Assembly: GCA_900545705.1 (NCBI GenBank)
Contig: URAK01000008.1
Span: forward strand, 62,001 to 126,000
Direction: 5' to 3'
DNA: 64,000 nucleotides
From: an uncultured Opitutales bacterium
GTDB lineage: Bacteria > Verrucomicrobiota > Verrucomicrobiia > Opitutales > Intestinicryptomonadaceae
How positions within the stretch are numbered: the stretch's first letter is position 1; the number at the start of each line of letters is the position of its first letter. Under the pieces are notes generated by a model that saw only the letters and a list, made by a program, of their open reading frames with translations, searched no databases and was not told where the DNA came from. Shown piece after piece: positions 9,425 through 19,730 of the stretch. A program made the position numbers and the translations under genes.

Positions 9425-10655
9425 TTCGCATTGCCTCCGATGCTTTAAGGCGCGCAGCGCGCAACGCCGGCAGAAAACCTGCCAATGTGCACAGCACTAT
9501 CGAGAATCCGCACGCCCAAAGGGCGTCTTTAAGTTCGTATTTCACCGGCAGGCGCGCAAAGTGGTAAAATTCGATTAGCGCCTCGCGCCCCACAATAAAC
9601 TCGGCAATCGGCGCGCGGAAATGCAACAGAAGAAACGTTAGCAACAGCCCCAATACCGAGCCAAAAAGCCCTATCACAAACCCCTGGAAGCAATATGTAG
9701 CCGCAATTTGCAGCGGCCTTGCCCCCATCGCCGCGCTGAGACCTATCTCGCGCGTCTTGCGCAACACCGAAGTGTACAGCGATATGCATATCGAAAACGA
9801 CGCCACCAATATTATCAAAAATATTATAAGCGACATCATCACCTTTTCCATTTTTATCACGCGCAAAAACGCCTCGTTCGCTCCAAGCCACGTTGTCACA
9901 TAATAGCTCCGCGGAACGATATCCTCGTCCACAAGCTTTTTGGCAAACGCCTCGGCGGAATCCTTCGCCGACTCTTTAAGCCTAACCGCAACAGAGTGGG
10001 AACCGTCTCCAAGATTGTACAAGTCGCGCATTCTGCGAAGCGACACGAGCGCCACGTTTGAGTCCACCTGCGAATAGTCTGTCGCAAGCAGCCCCACGAC
10101 GTCGAGAGAGGCAGCCATCGGAACTTCGTCCCTTTTTATTTTGTCGAGCATCGTGGGCGAGAACACGTCCACCTTGTCGCCAACCCCCGCGCCCGCGGAA
10201 GCTGCTAGCCTCTGCCCGATTATTATGGAATCGTCGTCGAGATTGTCTATCGAGCCCATTCTGACGAAATTTTTTTCCCGTATGGGCAAAGCGCATTCGC
10301 CGCTTATTGTGTCGTAGCTGCGAAGCATCGGAAACACCGGTACGTTATTTACCACCATCATTACCGGCCCCTGCGCCACAAACTCCACGCTTTCGACCTC
10401 CGGCATGGATTTTAGCCGCTCCTTCAAGCCTTCAAGCGAGTGCATCGGCCGCCCGTAGTTGCGTATAATTACATCGCCAGTGGTATCGCGCAATTTGAGC
10501 GATATCTCGGAATGAAAACCGTTCATTACGCTCTGCGTGCCAAAAAGCCCAAGCACACCGAGCGCAACTCCAAGCAGCGACACCGCCGCAAAAAACGATA
10601 CTACTTTCCCCGTGGGGAATAGCTGTTTTAGCGCGATATAAAGCCACCACTTCAT
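9417..10655 (-). CDS. lolC: LolC/LolE-family lipoprotein-releasing permease
   Basis: 412 residues. One transmembrane helix near the N terminus (about 20-45, after 'MKWWLYIALKQL') is followed by a large periplasmic domain (about 50-265) and three transmembrane helices towards the C terminus ('MMSLIIFLIILVASF', 'GFVIGLFGSVLGLLLTFLLL', 'ACGFSIVLCTLAGFLPALRA'). This is the MacB/FtsX layout of LolC and LolE. Only one permease is present, so it may act as a homodimer (LolF-like). Its start is 4 bp after the lysS stop, and lolD overlaps its end. Confidence 0.88.
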   Translation of the reverse strand: MKWWLYIALKQLFPTGKVVSFFAAVSLLGVALGVLGLFGTQSVMNGFHSEISLKLRDTTGDVIIRNYGRPMHSLEGLKERLKSMPEVESVEFVAQGPVMMVVNNVPVFPMLRSYDTISGECALPIREKNFVRMGSIDNLDDDSIIIGQRLAASAGAGVGDKVDVFSPTMLDKIKRDEVPMAASLDVVGLLATDYSQVDSNVALVSLRRMRDLYNLGDGSHSVAVRLKESAKDSAEAFAKKLVDEDIVPRSYYVTTWLGANEAFLRVIKMEKVMMSLIIFLIILVASFSICISLYTSVLRKTREIGLSAAMGARPLQIAATYCFQGFVIGLFGSVLGLLLTFLLLHFRAPIAEFIVGREALIEFYHFARLPVKYELKDALWACGFSIVLCTLAGFLPALRAARLKASEAMRNE

Positions 10656-10659
10656 CGAC

Positions 10660-12150
10660 TTATTCCGGCTTCAAAGACGGGAACAATATCGTGTCTCTTA
10701 TGTTGGCGGCGCCTGTGAGGAGTATTATGAGCCTGTCTATGCCTATTCCCATGCCGCCGGCAGGGGGCATTCCGTATTCGAGCGCTGTGAGGAAGTCCTC
10801 GTCCAGCTTTTGGCGCTCCTCGCCGACCTGCGCCTCAAACATCTCGCGCTGGATTAGCGGGTCGTTCTGCTCTGAGTAGGCGGGCGCTATTTCCTGCCCG
10901 TTTATGCAGAGTTCAAAGACGTCCAATACCCTTCCGTCCTGCTGGTTTATTTTGGCAAGCGGGCAAAGCTCGCGGGGGACGTTCATAACAAAGGTGGGCT
11001 GGATAAGATTCGGCTCCACAAGACGCCCGTAAAGATCGTCAGTTATCTCGTGGTGTTCTTTTGAAACGTCGGTTTCCACTCCCAATTTTGTTGCTATTGC
11101 GACCTTCTGCTCTTTTGAGAGGTCGAACCAATCCGGGGCGCCGGAAGCCTCGCAGACAAGCTCCATATAGGTTGCCTTCCGCCATTCTCCGCCGAGATCT
11201 ATTGTTCCGCCGTCGGCGCGGTTTATGACTGTCGTGCCAAGCACATTCTCGCATATTGAAGATATTAGCGAGCGTATAAGCTCCATCATTCCATTGTGAT
11301 CGGAGTACGCCTGGTAGACTTCAAGCATGGTAAACTCCGGATTATGCCTGCGGTCGAGCCCTTCGTTGCGGAATACCCTGCCCATTTCAAAGACTTTGTC
11401 GAACCCTCCGACAAGCATTCTTTTCAGGTAGAGTTCCAGCGCTATGCGCAAATAGAAATCGCGGTCGAGCGCGTTCATATGCGTAATGAATGGGCGCGCG
11501 GCGGCGCCGCCTGCGACATTGTGCAGCACGGGCGTCTCAACCTCCACAAAGCCCCTCGACCAGAAAAACTCGCGTATCTGGCGCTGAATCCGCGTGCGCA
11601 ACATAAATCTGCGCCTCGAATCGTCGTTGACAATCAAATCGAGGTATCTTTGGCGGTATATCTGCTCGCTGTCGGTGAGTCCGTGCCATTTTTCCGGCAG
11701 CGGACGCAGGCTCTTTGCGAGTATTTTAAAGTCGTTTACGCGCACGGTTATCTCGCCGGTCTTTGTCTTGAAAAGTTTTCCCTTGGCGCCGATTATATCG
11801 CCTATGTCGAGAAATTTTTTGAACCAGTCGTTGTAAACTCCTTCGGGGAGACCGTCGCGCGCGAAGTACAGCTGTATGACTCCGTCTCTATCCTTTATCT
11901 TCACGAAACTCGCTTTTCCCATCAGGCGGAAAACCATAATCCTTCCGGCAACGCTTACTTCGTGCTCCGAATTTTCGCCTTCTGGCGTGGATTCGTCGAA
12001 CGATTCCACCGCTTCTTTTGACGTGTGGGTTTGTTTCCAATTCTGGCGGAAGGGGTCGTACCCAAGCGCGCGCATTGCGTCGAGCTTGCCTTTTCTTACC
12101 GCAAACAAATCGTGCGAGTTGTCTTCTTTTGTATTTATTTCTTGGCTCAT
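10660..12150 (-). CDS. lysS: Lysyl-tRNA synthetase (class II)
   Basis: 496 residues, normal for class II LysRS. An N-terminal OB-fold anticodon-binding domain ('VSVAGRIMVFRLMGKASFVKIKDRDG', about 65-90) precedes the class II catalytic core. Motif 2 is in 'FEMGRVFRNEGLDRRHNPEFTMLEVYQAY' and motif 3 in 'GGMGIGIDRLIILLTG' near the end. It charges tRNA-Lys in the cytoplasm. It is the first gene of an apparent lysS-lolC-lolD operon (4-bp gap). Confidence 0.97.
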   Translation of the reverse strand: MSQEINTKEDNSHDLFAVRKGKLDAMRALGYDPFRQNWKQTHTSKEAVESFDESTPEGENSEHEVSVAGRIMVFRLMGKASFVKIKDRDGVIQLYFARDGLPEGVYNDWFKKFLDIGDIIGAKGKLFKTKTGEITVRVNDFKILAKSLRPLPEKWHGLTDSEQIYRQRYLDLIVNDDSRRRFMLRTRIQRQIREFFWSRGFVEVETPVLHNVAGGAAARPFITHMNALDRDFYLRIALELYLKRMLVGGFDKVFEMGRVFRNEGLDRRHNPEFTMLEVYQAYSDHNGMMELIRSLISSICENVLGTTVINRADGGTIDLGGEWRKATYMELVCEASGAPDWFDLSKEQKVAIATKLGVETDVSKEHHEITDDLYGRLVEPNLIQPTFVMNVPRELCPLAKINQQDGRVLDVFELCINGQEIAPAYSEQNDPLIQREMFEAQVGEERQKLDEDFLTALEYGMPPAGGMGIGIDRLIILLTGAANIRDTILFPSLKPE

Positions 12151-12944
12151 TATGCGAAAAATTATTTAGAGAGTCTTTCACATCGCTTCCGCATTCGCAA
12201 CATTATTATTTGCGGCGGCAGCTGATATTTTACGCGCTCGCACCCATTGCCCACTTTATTTCAAAAATAAACTTTATATTCATAAAAAAATTTGGCCCTG
12301 CAACTGCCGCTATATTTTATGCGGAATTTTGCCTTCACTTTTGCAAATCGAAGTTAAAGCCAGAAAATTTAAGCGCGTAAAGTTATAAAAAAATATTCAA
12401 GTTCTCTTTACGATTTTTCTTTAAAGCCTGAATCTAAAACAACCAACATTCGCACAGAAATATCCAAAAGACTTTCCCGCACTCCCACCAAAAAAAATCT
12501 ATTTTATGCCGTATAGAAAAAAAACTTTTTATGTGCTAAGAGCCTTACGTTTGGCAATAAAACAAAACTTCCGGCAACCGGGGAAAATAGATTTTTTATC
12601 ATGCAAAACACAAATAGAAAAATTTTTCCACTGCAAAAGCGCCGATTCTCATGGCCGCCGCAGATAGTTATGCGCGCAAGAACAACGCATTCATTCCAAG
12701 ACCGCGCAACACGTTTTAAAATACAAAAAAACTGTGCAAATTTTCATATATAAAAAGCGCAAGCCTCCCCATCAAAAATAGATCCTATACAAATCTTCAA
12801 ATCCTTTTCCCCACGCAAAAAAATAAAAAAATCTGCATGCAATGCAAATACAGACAATATACGCTTTTTCTAAGCCACCGCTTTTATTATTTTAGTTTTA
12901 TGCCTTATATTTCTTCTTTAAGGTTGCCCTAATCTTTTCTAAAC
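12151..12944. other. Gene-free AT-rich stretch
   Basis: Nothing coding is supported between lysS and the gdhA terminator. The sequence is A/T-rich with scattered homopolymer runs. It probably carries the lysS promoter, but I could not pick a clear one. Confidence 0.5.
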
Positions 12945-12980
12945 ACAAAAAAAGCGCCGCCCCGACTGCGGGCAAGCGCC
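12945..12980 (-). terminator. gdhA terminator
   Basis: On the minus strand a GC-rich hairpin with arms GGCGCTTGCCC and GGGGCGGCGC (imperfect in the middle) runs directly into TTTTTTT. It lies about 50 bp after the gdhA stop. Confidence 0.7.
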
Positions 12981-13029
12981 TTGCAAAGCCGCATGCGTTT
13001 TCGCGCAAAGCGGCCGTTGAAGAATTTTA

Positions 13030-14457
<1,428 letters not shown>

Positions 14458-14475
14458 TTAAAAACGGGCATTTAT

Positions 14476-14569
14476 TACATTTTTGTACATTTTTTTGAGA
14501 CTTATTTAAATCTTTTGGGATAAATTTTTCAATAAAAGGCTAAAAGATACATTTTTGTACATTTTTTTG
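14476..14569. promoter_or_regulatory. Two identical 22-bp repeats, operator candidates between gdhA and deoR-type gene
   Basis: TACATTTTTGTACATTTTTT and its next two bases occur at 14476-14497 and again, without a mismatch, at 14548-14569 (start-to-start 72 bp). Each copy contains the inverted repeat TACA-N4-TGTA. The spacing is close to seven helical turns. Possible sites for the adjacent DeoR-family protein or a nitrogen regulator; this role is an inference. Confidence 0.55.
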
Positions 14570-14683
14570 TGTTTTAATTTGCAAAAAGCATCAAATATTG
14601 CATGCAAAGCTTATAACATCAGGGTTTTCAAGCCAGAATTGTCTTGACTAAATGTTATTAAAAATCGACAAATATTTATTACT

Positions 14684-15436
14684 ATGTTAGCGCGACAAAG
14701 ACAAAGACTCATTCTTAATATGCTCGAAAATTCCCCAAGCCTTAGAACTATCGAGCTTGCCAAATACTTTGACGTCACCGACGAAACCATACGCAGAGAC
14801 CTCGAAACTCTCGACGCGGAAAACAAGCTTATCAGAACCCACGGCGGGGCGCTTAGAATCGAAAAGCGCTCGGCAGAGCAGCCCCTGCAAAAACGCTTAA
14901 ATGAAAACCGCGCCGCAAAACAGGAGATAGCAAAAAAAGCCATTGGATTGGTGTCTCAATCGGACACGATTTTCCTCGATGCGAGCTCCACAGTATTAAC
15001 TTTCGCCGAATCGCTGCCAGACATAAAAATAACTGTCATAACAAATGCGCACGACTGCGTAGTTCCGCTTATGTCGAAGGACAATATCGACGTAATCACA
15101 ACCGGCGGGAAGCTCGACAGGGTTAGCCACAGCTACTGCGGCATATCCGCCCTTTCGCTCATGAAACGCTTCTCTATTGACAAGGCGTTCTTTTCATGCA
15201 ACGGGCTGGATCTTGAACGCGGCGCAAGCGAAGTCGCCGAAATACACGCTGAGTTTAAAGAAAATTCGCTGTCAATCTGCCGCGAAAAAATTCTTCTGTG
15301 CGACTCCTCGAAATTCGGGGTGCAGAGCCTGCGTTTTTTCTGCGACATAAACTCTATCGACACTGTAATAACCGATTCCGCCGCCGACCCCGACTTTCTC
15401 GACAAGCTGCGCAAATCCGGAATCAACGTCCTCTAA
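14684..15436 (+). CDS. DeoR-family transcriptional regulator
   Basis: 250 residues. The N-terminal helix-turn-helix ('LRTIELAKYFDVTDETIRRDLETLD', about 20-45) is followed by the family's 'RTHGGA' linker and a C-terminal sugar-phosphate-sensing DeoRC domain (about 75-245, with 'IFLDASST', 'TTGGKLD' and 'CDSSKFG'). Such proteins repress catabolic operons until a phosphorylated sugar binds. It is divergent from gdhA, with the twin repeats in between. Its effector and targets cannot be read from sequence. Confidence 0.92.
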   Translation: MLARQRQRLILNMLENSPSLRTIELAKYFDVTDETIRRDLETLDAENKLIRTHGGALRIEKRSAEQPLQKRLNENRAAKQEIAKKAIGLVSQSDTIFLDASSTVLTFAESLPDIKITVITNAHDCVVPLMSKDNIDVITTGGKLDRVSHSYCGISALSLMKRFSIDKAFFSCNGLDLERGASEVAEIHAEFKENSLSICREKILLCDSSKFGVQSLRFFCDINSIDTVITDSAADPDFLDKLRKSGINVL

Positions 15437-15463
15437 TTGCAGCCTAAAAACCTTTAAACTATG

Positions 15464-15495
15464 CGGCGCGCAGGCTCGAGCGCGCCGTTTTTTTT
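15464..15495 (+). terminator. Terminator of the DeoR-family gene
   Basis: Perfect 8-bp stem CGGCGCGC/GCGCGCCG with an 8-nt loop followed by eight T residues, 28 bp after the stop codon. Confidence 0.85.
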
Positions 15496-15819
15496 ATCGT
15501 CCTACTTCCGCGCGCGGCAGACGGCCGCCTAACAACAATTTTTTCAATTAAGTTCAGCTGCCTATGTTCGCAAAAGCGGGGCAAATTTCCCATTTGTTTT
15601 AATTTGCAAGAACGCGGGAAAATACTGGGCAATACAAAATATATTGCGCGCAAATAAATTTTAGCAGCCCCTGATAGAAAGCGCGCAGAAGTAAAAATTT
15701 TAGCGCAACTATGCAAAATGCAAAAGCGCTACCACTATTAAAAAGCGCGCGCGCCCAATATGAAATTCGAGCAGGCATAAGCCGGCAGAGCCATCTCAGA
15801 TTAAGCGCGCGGATATTTT
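15496..15819. other. Gene-free stretch
   Basis: No supported coding frame or RNA gene between the DeoR terminator and the downstream end of the glycoside hydrolase gene. No clear terminator for the latter was seen. Confidence 0.5.
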
Positions 15820-17697
15820 CTAATCCGAAATCTCAAACAAGGCCGTGTCGGGAGAGGCGAAGTCGTATTCGAACGATTCGGAGTTTTCAGCAACAATTTT
15901 GCCGCTATACAACTCTTTTACAATCCCGGCCTTCTTTGGCAGATGTATTTTCTTGACTCCGCCCTCCTTCACATGAACTGCCACAAGTTTTCCGTTCGAA
16001 TACACAGGCAAAGGCTCGTCTGTATATATATGAACCCCGGCTTCGCGGGCTAATCGCATTATAGAATTTTTGTCAAAGTCCAAAATACTTTCGCCGTATA
16101 CGCTTTTCCAGCTACCCATGTCTTTTTCAGACACACCTTTAGTCTTGTACTTAAAGCCTGTTAGCTTCTCGACATTTGCGGAGTCTGCGCGCTTGCCGTC
16201 AGACATTCCCGCGGCGTCCATAAACACGACAGTCCTACCCGAATTCATCACTCGATTTTCTAATATCTTCCGCTTTTCCGGGGTAATCGAATATCCCCAC
16301 GGGAAGACTGCCATCTTATATTTTGAGAAATCCAGATTTTCAATGTCGTCAAAAAGAATATAGTCGAACGGGGCCCCGCATGAGTAAAGCGCTTTAATCA
16401 TGCGTTCGATTTTTAAGGGATTTTTCATATAAAAAGCGCTGTCCGGGTCAATCACCATGACTATCTCCGCGCGGTAGTCGAGCGGGGCGTCCTTGTATTT
16501 CTTCCATATTTCGTAGGATTTGCCGACGAGCTCCATTGTCTCGGGAGTCTTAAAAATCCCGCCCCACATGTCAAAACACCAAAGGGAATTCCCCATTATC
16601 GCCGCCAACGAGAACTCCCTCTTTAAAATCGCGTTTGTCTCGGCTTGGTTTTTTGCGCCCGATGCGTGTATTCCCCCTATTTGAACATATGGGGAAAGCT
16701 TGCCGTTGTACGTGTGCGTTCTATGGTCTATTTCCTGAAACCAGTGCTTGCCGTGAAGGTCAACCGACTTTCGCGGCGACGATATTCCACCGCCAAGCCC
16801 TATGTCGCGGTTAAAATATCCTCCGGGGCTGCCAACAAAGTCAACCGACTTCGACGCAAACGTTCTCGAATTGTCTAGCTTGCCGTACAAGCGCAATGGT
16901 ATAAATCCGCAAAATGCGCCAACCTGTTTTTTATCGCCCACTATTTTTTTTACCTCGCCAAGAAATTCATCGACTCCGTCGGAAATCAGCTCTTCGAGAA
17001 ATCTCGAATACTCGGCTTCCGCGCGCTGTGTCTTTGGGTCGAAGTAATTTCCGTCGATTGCGGGGGAGTCCATGCGCTCGCGGCTGGGAACCTCCCACTT
17101 TGGAAGTCCGTTTTTATTCAGCCATCTATACCATGCGTTGCGTTTTGGGACATTAGCGTATCCCTGAGAGTTGCAGTACCATTCGCTCGTGCCGCCGCCG
17201 GCCACTATGTACGACACTATCCTATCTCCGTACTTTTCCTCCATGTGCAGCACGTAGGCGCGGAGCATTTTTTCCGTGAGGGTTTTCCACTCCGGAATAC
17301 ACAGCGCATTTGAAATATGCTGGTAGCTGTCGCCGCCGAAACCGTATTTCTTATCGAGCCTGCGGACAAGCCACAAGGGGCTGTTTATATCGACCATGCA
17401 AATGAAGCGGGCATTGGGATTGGCCTTCAAAACGACGTCGAACTGTGCATCAACATTTTCCCAGAGGTACGTTTCGTCCCATACCCAGAAGGGGGGAAAT
17501 TTACAATAGGGCTCGCCAAGGCTGTTAAAAGAGTTCGACGGCATGACTGCGTAAAGGTCTACGCCTATGTCGGCAAACTGCTTCATCGCCCCGGTTTCAG
17601 GCCAGAAAGAGCGGTACGCAAAAAACTTTCCCGCAACGCCCGCATGGGCGCACAGAGCCAAAATGGCTGAAAATAAAACTATTAAGAGTTTTTTCAT
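15820..17697 (-). CDS. Secreted glycoside hydrolase, clan A / GH42-like
   Basis: 625 residues with a signal peptide (1-19, 'LCAHA'). Residues about 20-400 read as a TIM barrel: 'GVDLYAVMPSNSF', 'RFICMVDINSPLWLVRR', and 'VAGGGTSEWY', whose Glu is a candidate acid/base; 'WFQEIDHRTH' supplies a candidate nucleophile Glu. Residues about 410-540 ('VMVIDPDSAFYM', 'YILFDDIENLDFSKYKMAVFPWGYS') look like the class-I-amidotransferase-like trimerisation domain of GH42 beta-galactosidases, followed by a small beta domain. It probably acts on galactose-containing or related glycans in the periplasm or outside. The family call is by eye. Confidence 0.75.
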   Translation of the reverse strand: MKKLLIVLFSAILALCAHAGVAGKFFAYRSFWPETGAMKQFADIGVDLYAVMPSNSFNSLGEPYCKFPPFWVWDETYLWENVDAQFDVVLKANPNARFICMVDINSPLWLVRRLDKKYGFGGDSYQHISNALCIPEWKTLTEKMLRAYVLHMEEKYGDRIVSYIVAGGGTSEWYCNSQGYANVPKRNAWYRWLNKNGLPKWEVPSRERMDSPAIDGNYFDPKTQRAEAEYSRFLEELISDGVDEFLGEVKKIVGDKKQVGAFCGFIPLRLYGKLDNSRTFASKSVDFVGSPGGYFNRDIGLGGGISSPRKSVDLHGKHWFQEIDHRTHTYNGKLSPYVQIGGIHASGAKNQAETNAILKREFSLAAIMGNSLWCFDMWGGIFKTPETMELVGKSYEIWKKYKDAPLDYRAEIVMVIDPDSAFYMKNPLKIERMIKALYSCGAPFDYILFDDIENLDFSKYKMAVFPWGYSITPEKRKILENRVMNSGRTVVFMDAAGMSDGKRADSANVEKLTGFKYKTKGVSEKDMGSWKSVYGESILDFDKNSIMRLAREAGVHIYTDEPLPVYSNGKLVAVHVKEGGVKKIHLPKKAGIVKELYSGKIVAENSESFEYDFASPDTALFEISD

Positions 17698-17745
17698 AGC
17701 AATTAAAATATTTTTAGAATTTAGAGGCTAACCCACGATTAAAAG

Positions 17746-17846
17746 AACGCGAAAGTTTTTACTCGGCAAGATGCGAAAGTTTTTTACCCGGCAAGATGCA
17801 GAAGTTATTTTACCCGGCAAGATGCAGAAGTTATTTTACCCGGTAC
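17746..17846. repeat. Four tandem copies of a 25-26 bp repeat
   Basis: Units at 17746-17770, 17771-17795, 17796-17821 and 17822-17846 share the core 'GAAGTT-TTTACCCGGCAAG'. Copies 3 and 4 are almost identical; copy 1 is the most diverged. The array lies in the upstream region of the glycoside hydrolase gene (ATG at 17697). Confidence 0.8.
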
Positions 17847-17908
17847 AAACTTTGCGCACAACAGCATAACAACTCCCGACAAAGCGGCAGGCAACGGCAT
17901 GCGGCGCG

Positions 17909-19300
17909 CTATTTGCAGAGCCTTTTTATGTCGCCCTCCGCGCCTTTAAAATGTTCGGATATTATTTCGGACCTAAGCTGCGAATCTCCCCTATCGGCTA
18001 TGAATATTTTATCGGATTCGTTTCCGAGCACCTTGCGCATTTTGTCGATTCCGTCTTCTTCGTCCGCAAATACGGCGTCCTGCGGCTGCCATCTGTTAAA
18101 GAGCAGGTATTGGTCTTTAAATACGTAAAAAGTATTCCCCGACATCTCCGCCGTACAATACTGGTTGCAATATGCGCTCGATCCCCAGAAGAAATTTTTA
18201 TTTATCGACAGGCCTGTTATGGGTTTACGCTCGTATGAAAGCAGAGCGGCGTCGCGAGTTTCAGGAGTTGAGAATTCGTTTTCGCCCATTTCAAAACACC
18301 TGTTTGAAGAAAATTCGCAGTCGGAATATTTTGCCGTCCCCTCCTTGGAACGAATAAAATGCTCAAATGCCTGGCGGCAATGTATAAAAGTGTTGCCGAT
18401 AAATTTTACGTTTTCGATAAGCATATCGCCATTTGCAATTCCCTGTATGGTCGAGCCGCAGTCGTATGTTCTCGACACCGTGCAGCCCTCCACGAGATTG
18501 TTTGAGCACGGACGCTTGTCTGACACCCAAAACTCAAATCCGTTTCCGAGGCGAACCCAATGGGCGTATCCAAGCTGGACAGACCCTCCTATTATATCTA
18601 CGCGCATATTTTTAAATTTGCAGTTCCATGCCCTCGCAACGCCGTGGACGCCAAATCCCGTCACAGCTATGGAGTCCATCTCGCAGTTTTCGAGGTTTGT
18701 GACCCCCGTGCCGTATGTTGAGAATGCAATCTTCGCCCCTCCCGCCGAGGGATTGCCTTTTGAGCGGAAGTAAAGATAGCGGAAGTTTTCCTTCTTATCT
18801 TGAACGTTTACGCGGTTGACATCACCCGAAACCCAGAAGTCGCCGTATGCGTTCAGCTGGTTGTACCTGCATACTAGATGCCCATAAAGCTTGTCGGAAG
18901 CCATATCGTAAACGGCTCCTATATTATTGGCTTTCCCCTCCGCAAAATAACCGTCAAAATTTTCGGGTTTTGTGAGGTCTATGCGCCATATATCGTTTGG
19001 CTGGCGCTCCCATGCGTCGGGATTTTTTACGATTTTAAAGCCGCTTATGACAGGCATTGGGCCTTCGCCGTACGCGGATATTTTGCAGTTTTTAAATTTT
19101 GTAATGGGTCCGTAAAATACGTCGCCGCGCTTTAAGTATATCTCGGAATTTTCGTTTGGGGCGGCGGCGATAGTTTTTAGCGGCGCCGCCTGCGAGCCGT
19201 CGTTAGAGTCATCGCCACTCGATGAGGAAATATAGTACGCCTTCCCGAAAGCCGCGGCCGACAGAATGGATACTAACGCGAACGTGAATAATTTTCTCAT
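17909..19300 (-). CDS. Secreted right-handed beta-helix protein
   Basis: 463 residues with a signal peptide (1-19). 'YYISSSSGDDSNDGSQAAPLKTI' is the typical opening of secreted parallel beta-helix proteins (pectate-lyase-like or DUF1565 type). The rest has repeated short strands with Asn and Cys ladders ('NLVEGCTVSRTYDCGSTIQGIANGDMLIENVKFIGNTF'). It may be a polysaccharide lyase or a binding scaffold; no catalytic triad can be named. A G-rich Shine-Dalgarno-like GGGGGGA precedes the ATG by about 10 nt. It is followed on the same strand by the glycoside hydrolase gene, which suggests joint work on one glycan. Confidence 0.78.
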   Translation of the reverse strand: MRKLFTFALVSILSAAAFGKAYYISSSSGDDSNDGSQAAPLKTIAAAPNENSEIYLKRGDVFYGPITKFKNCKISAYGEGPMPVISGFKIVKNPDAWERQPNDIWRIDLTKPENFDGYFAEGKANNIGAVYDMASDKLYGHLVCRYNQLNAYGDFWVSGDVNRVNVQDKKENFRYLYFRSKGNPSAGGAKIAFSTYGTGVTNLENCEMDSIAVTGFGVHGVARAWNCKFKNMRVDIIGGSVQLGYAHWVRLGNGFEFWVSDKRPCSNNLVEGCTVSRTYDCGSTIQGIANGDMLIENVKFIGNTFIHCRQAFEHFIRSKEGTAKYSDCEFSSNRCFEMGENEFSTPETRDAALLSYERKPITGLSINKNFFWGSSAYCNQYCTAEMSGNTFYVFKDQYLLFNRWQPQDAVFADEEDGIDKMRKVLGNESDKIFIADRGDSQLRSEIISEHFKGAEGDIKRLCK

Positions 19301-19730
19301 TTATAAGTCCCCCCAAAACATTTTATGCTAAGAACTTTTTTATATTAACATATGCGCGCTAATTGTGGAAGTAAAAAAGTTTCGAGAATCAATACACCTT
19401 TCATGTAAAAAAGGCGCAATCGATGCAATTCTCATGCTGTTATGCTCTGGGGATTTTTTGTTATGGGCGCAAAAATTATTCGGGGCATGCAAATTTCAAG
19501 GGAAGCATACAAGCTTGGCATACAAACACAAATTAAGAATTTTTTATGCGCAATCTCCAATATTCTTTCAAAACCCTGCCTGTAAGAAAAGCCTGAGAAG
19601 CGAACCCAGCGTTTTTGGAACCCCGCTTAAAATTTTTCGATTTTAAATTGAATCGTGGGAAGAAAAATATTGACCACAAAAAGTTAGTGCGTTAACTCTG
19701 GGAAAGAAACAAACAATATTCATAAATGCA
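19301..19730. other. Gene-free divergent promoter region
   Basis: Lies between the minus-strand beta-helix gene and the plus-strand isomerase-like gene and is AT-rich. A weak TTGACC (19670-19675) is a possible -35 element for the rightward gene. No coding frame is supported. Confidence 0.4.

Noticed and set aside
11296..12021. A 241-codon plus-strand frame inside lysS.
   Set aside because: It lies wholly opposite a fully conserved lysyl-tRNA synthetase and shows no domain of its own.
17746..17846. A CRISPR array.
   Set aside because: The 25-bp units are directly adjacent with no spacers, and there are no cas genes.
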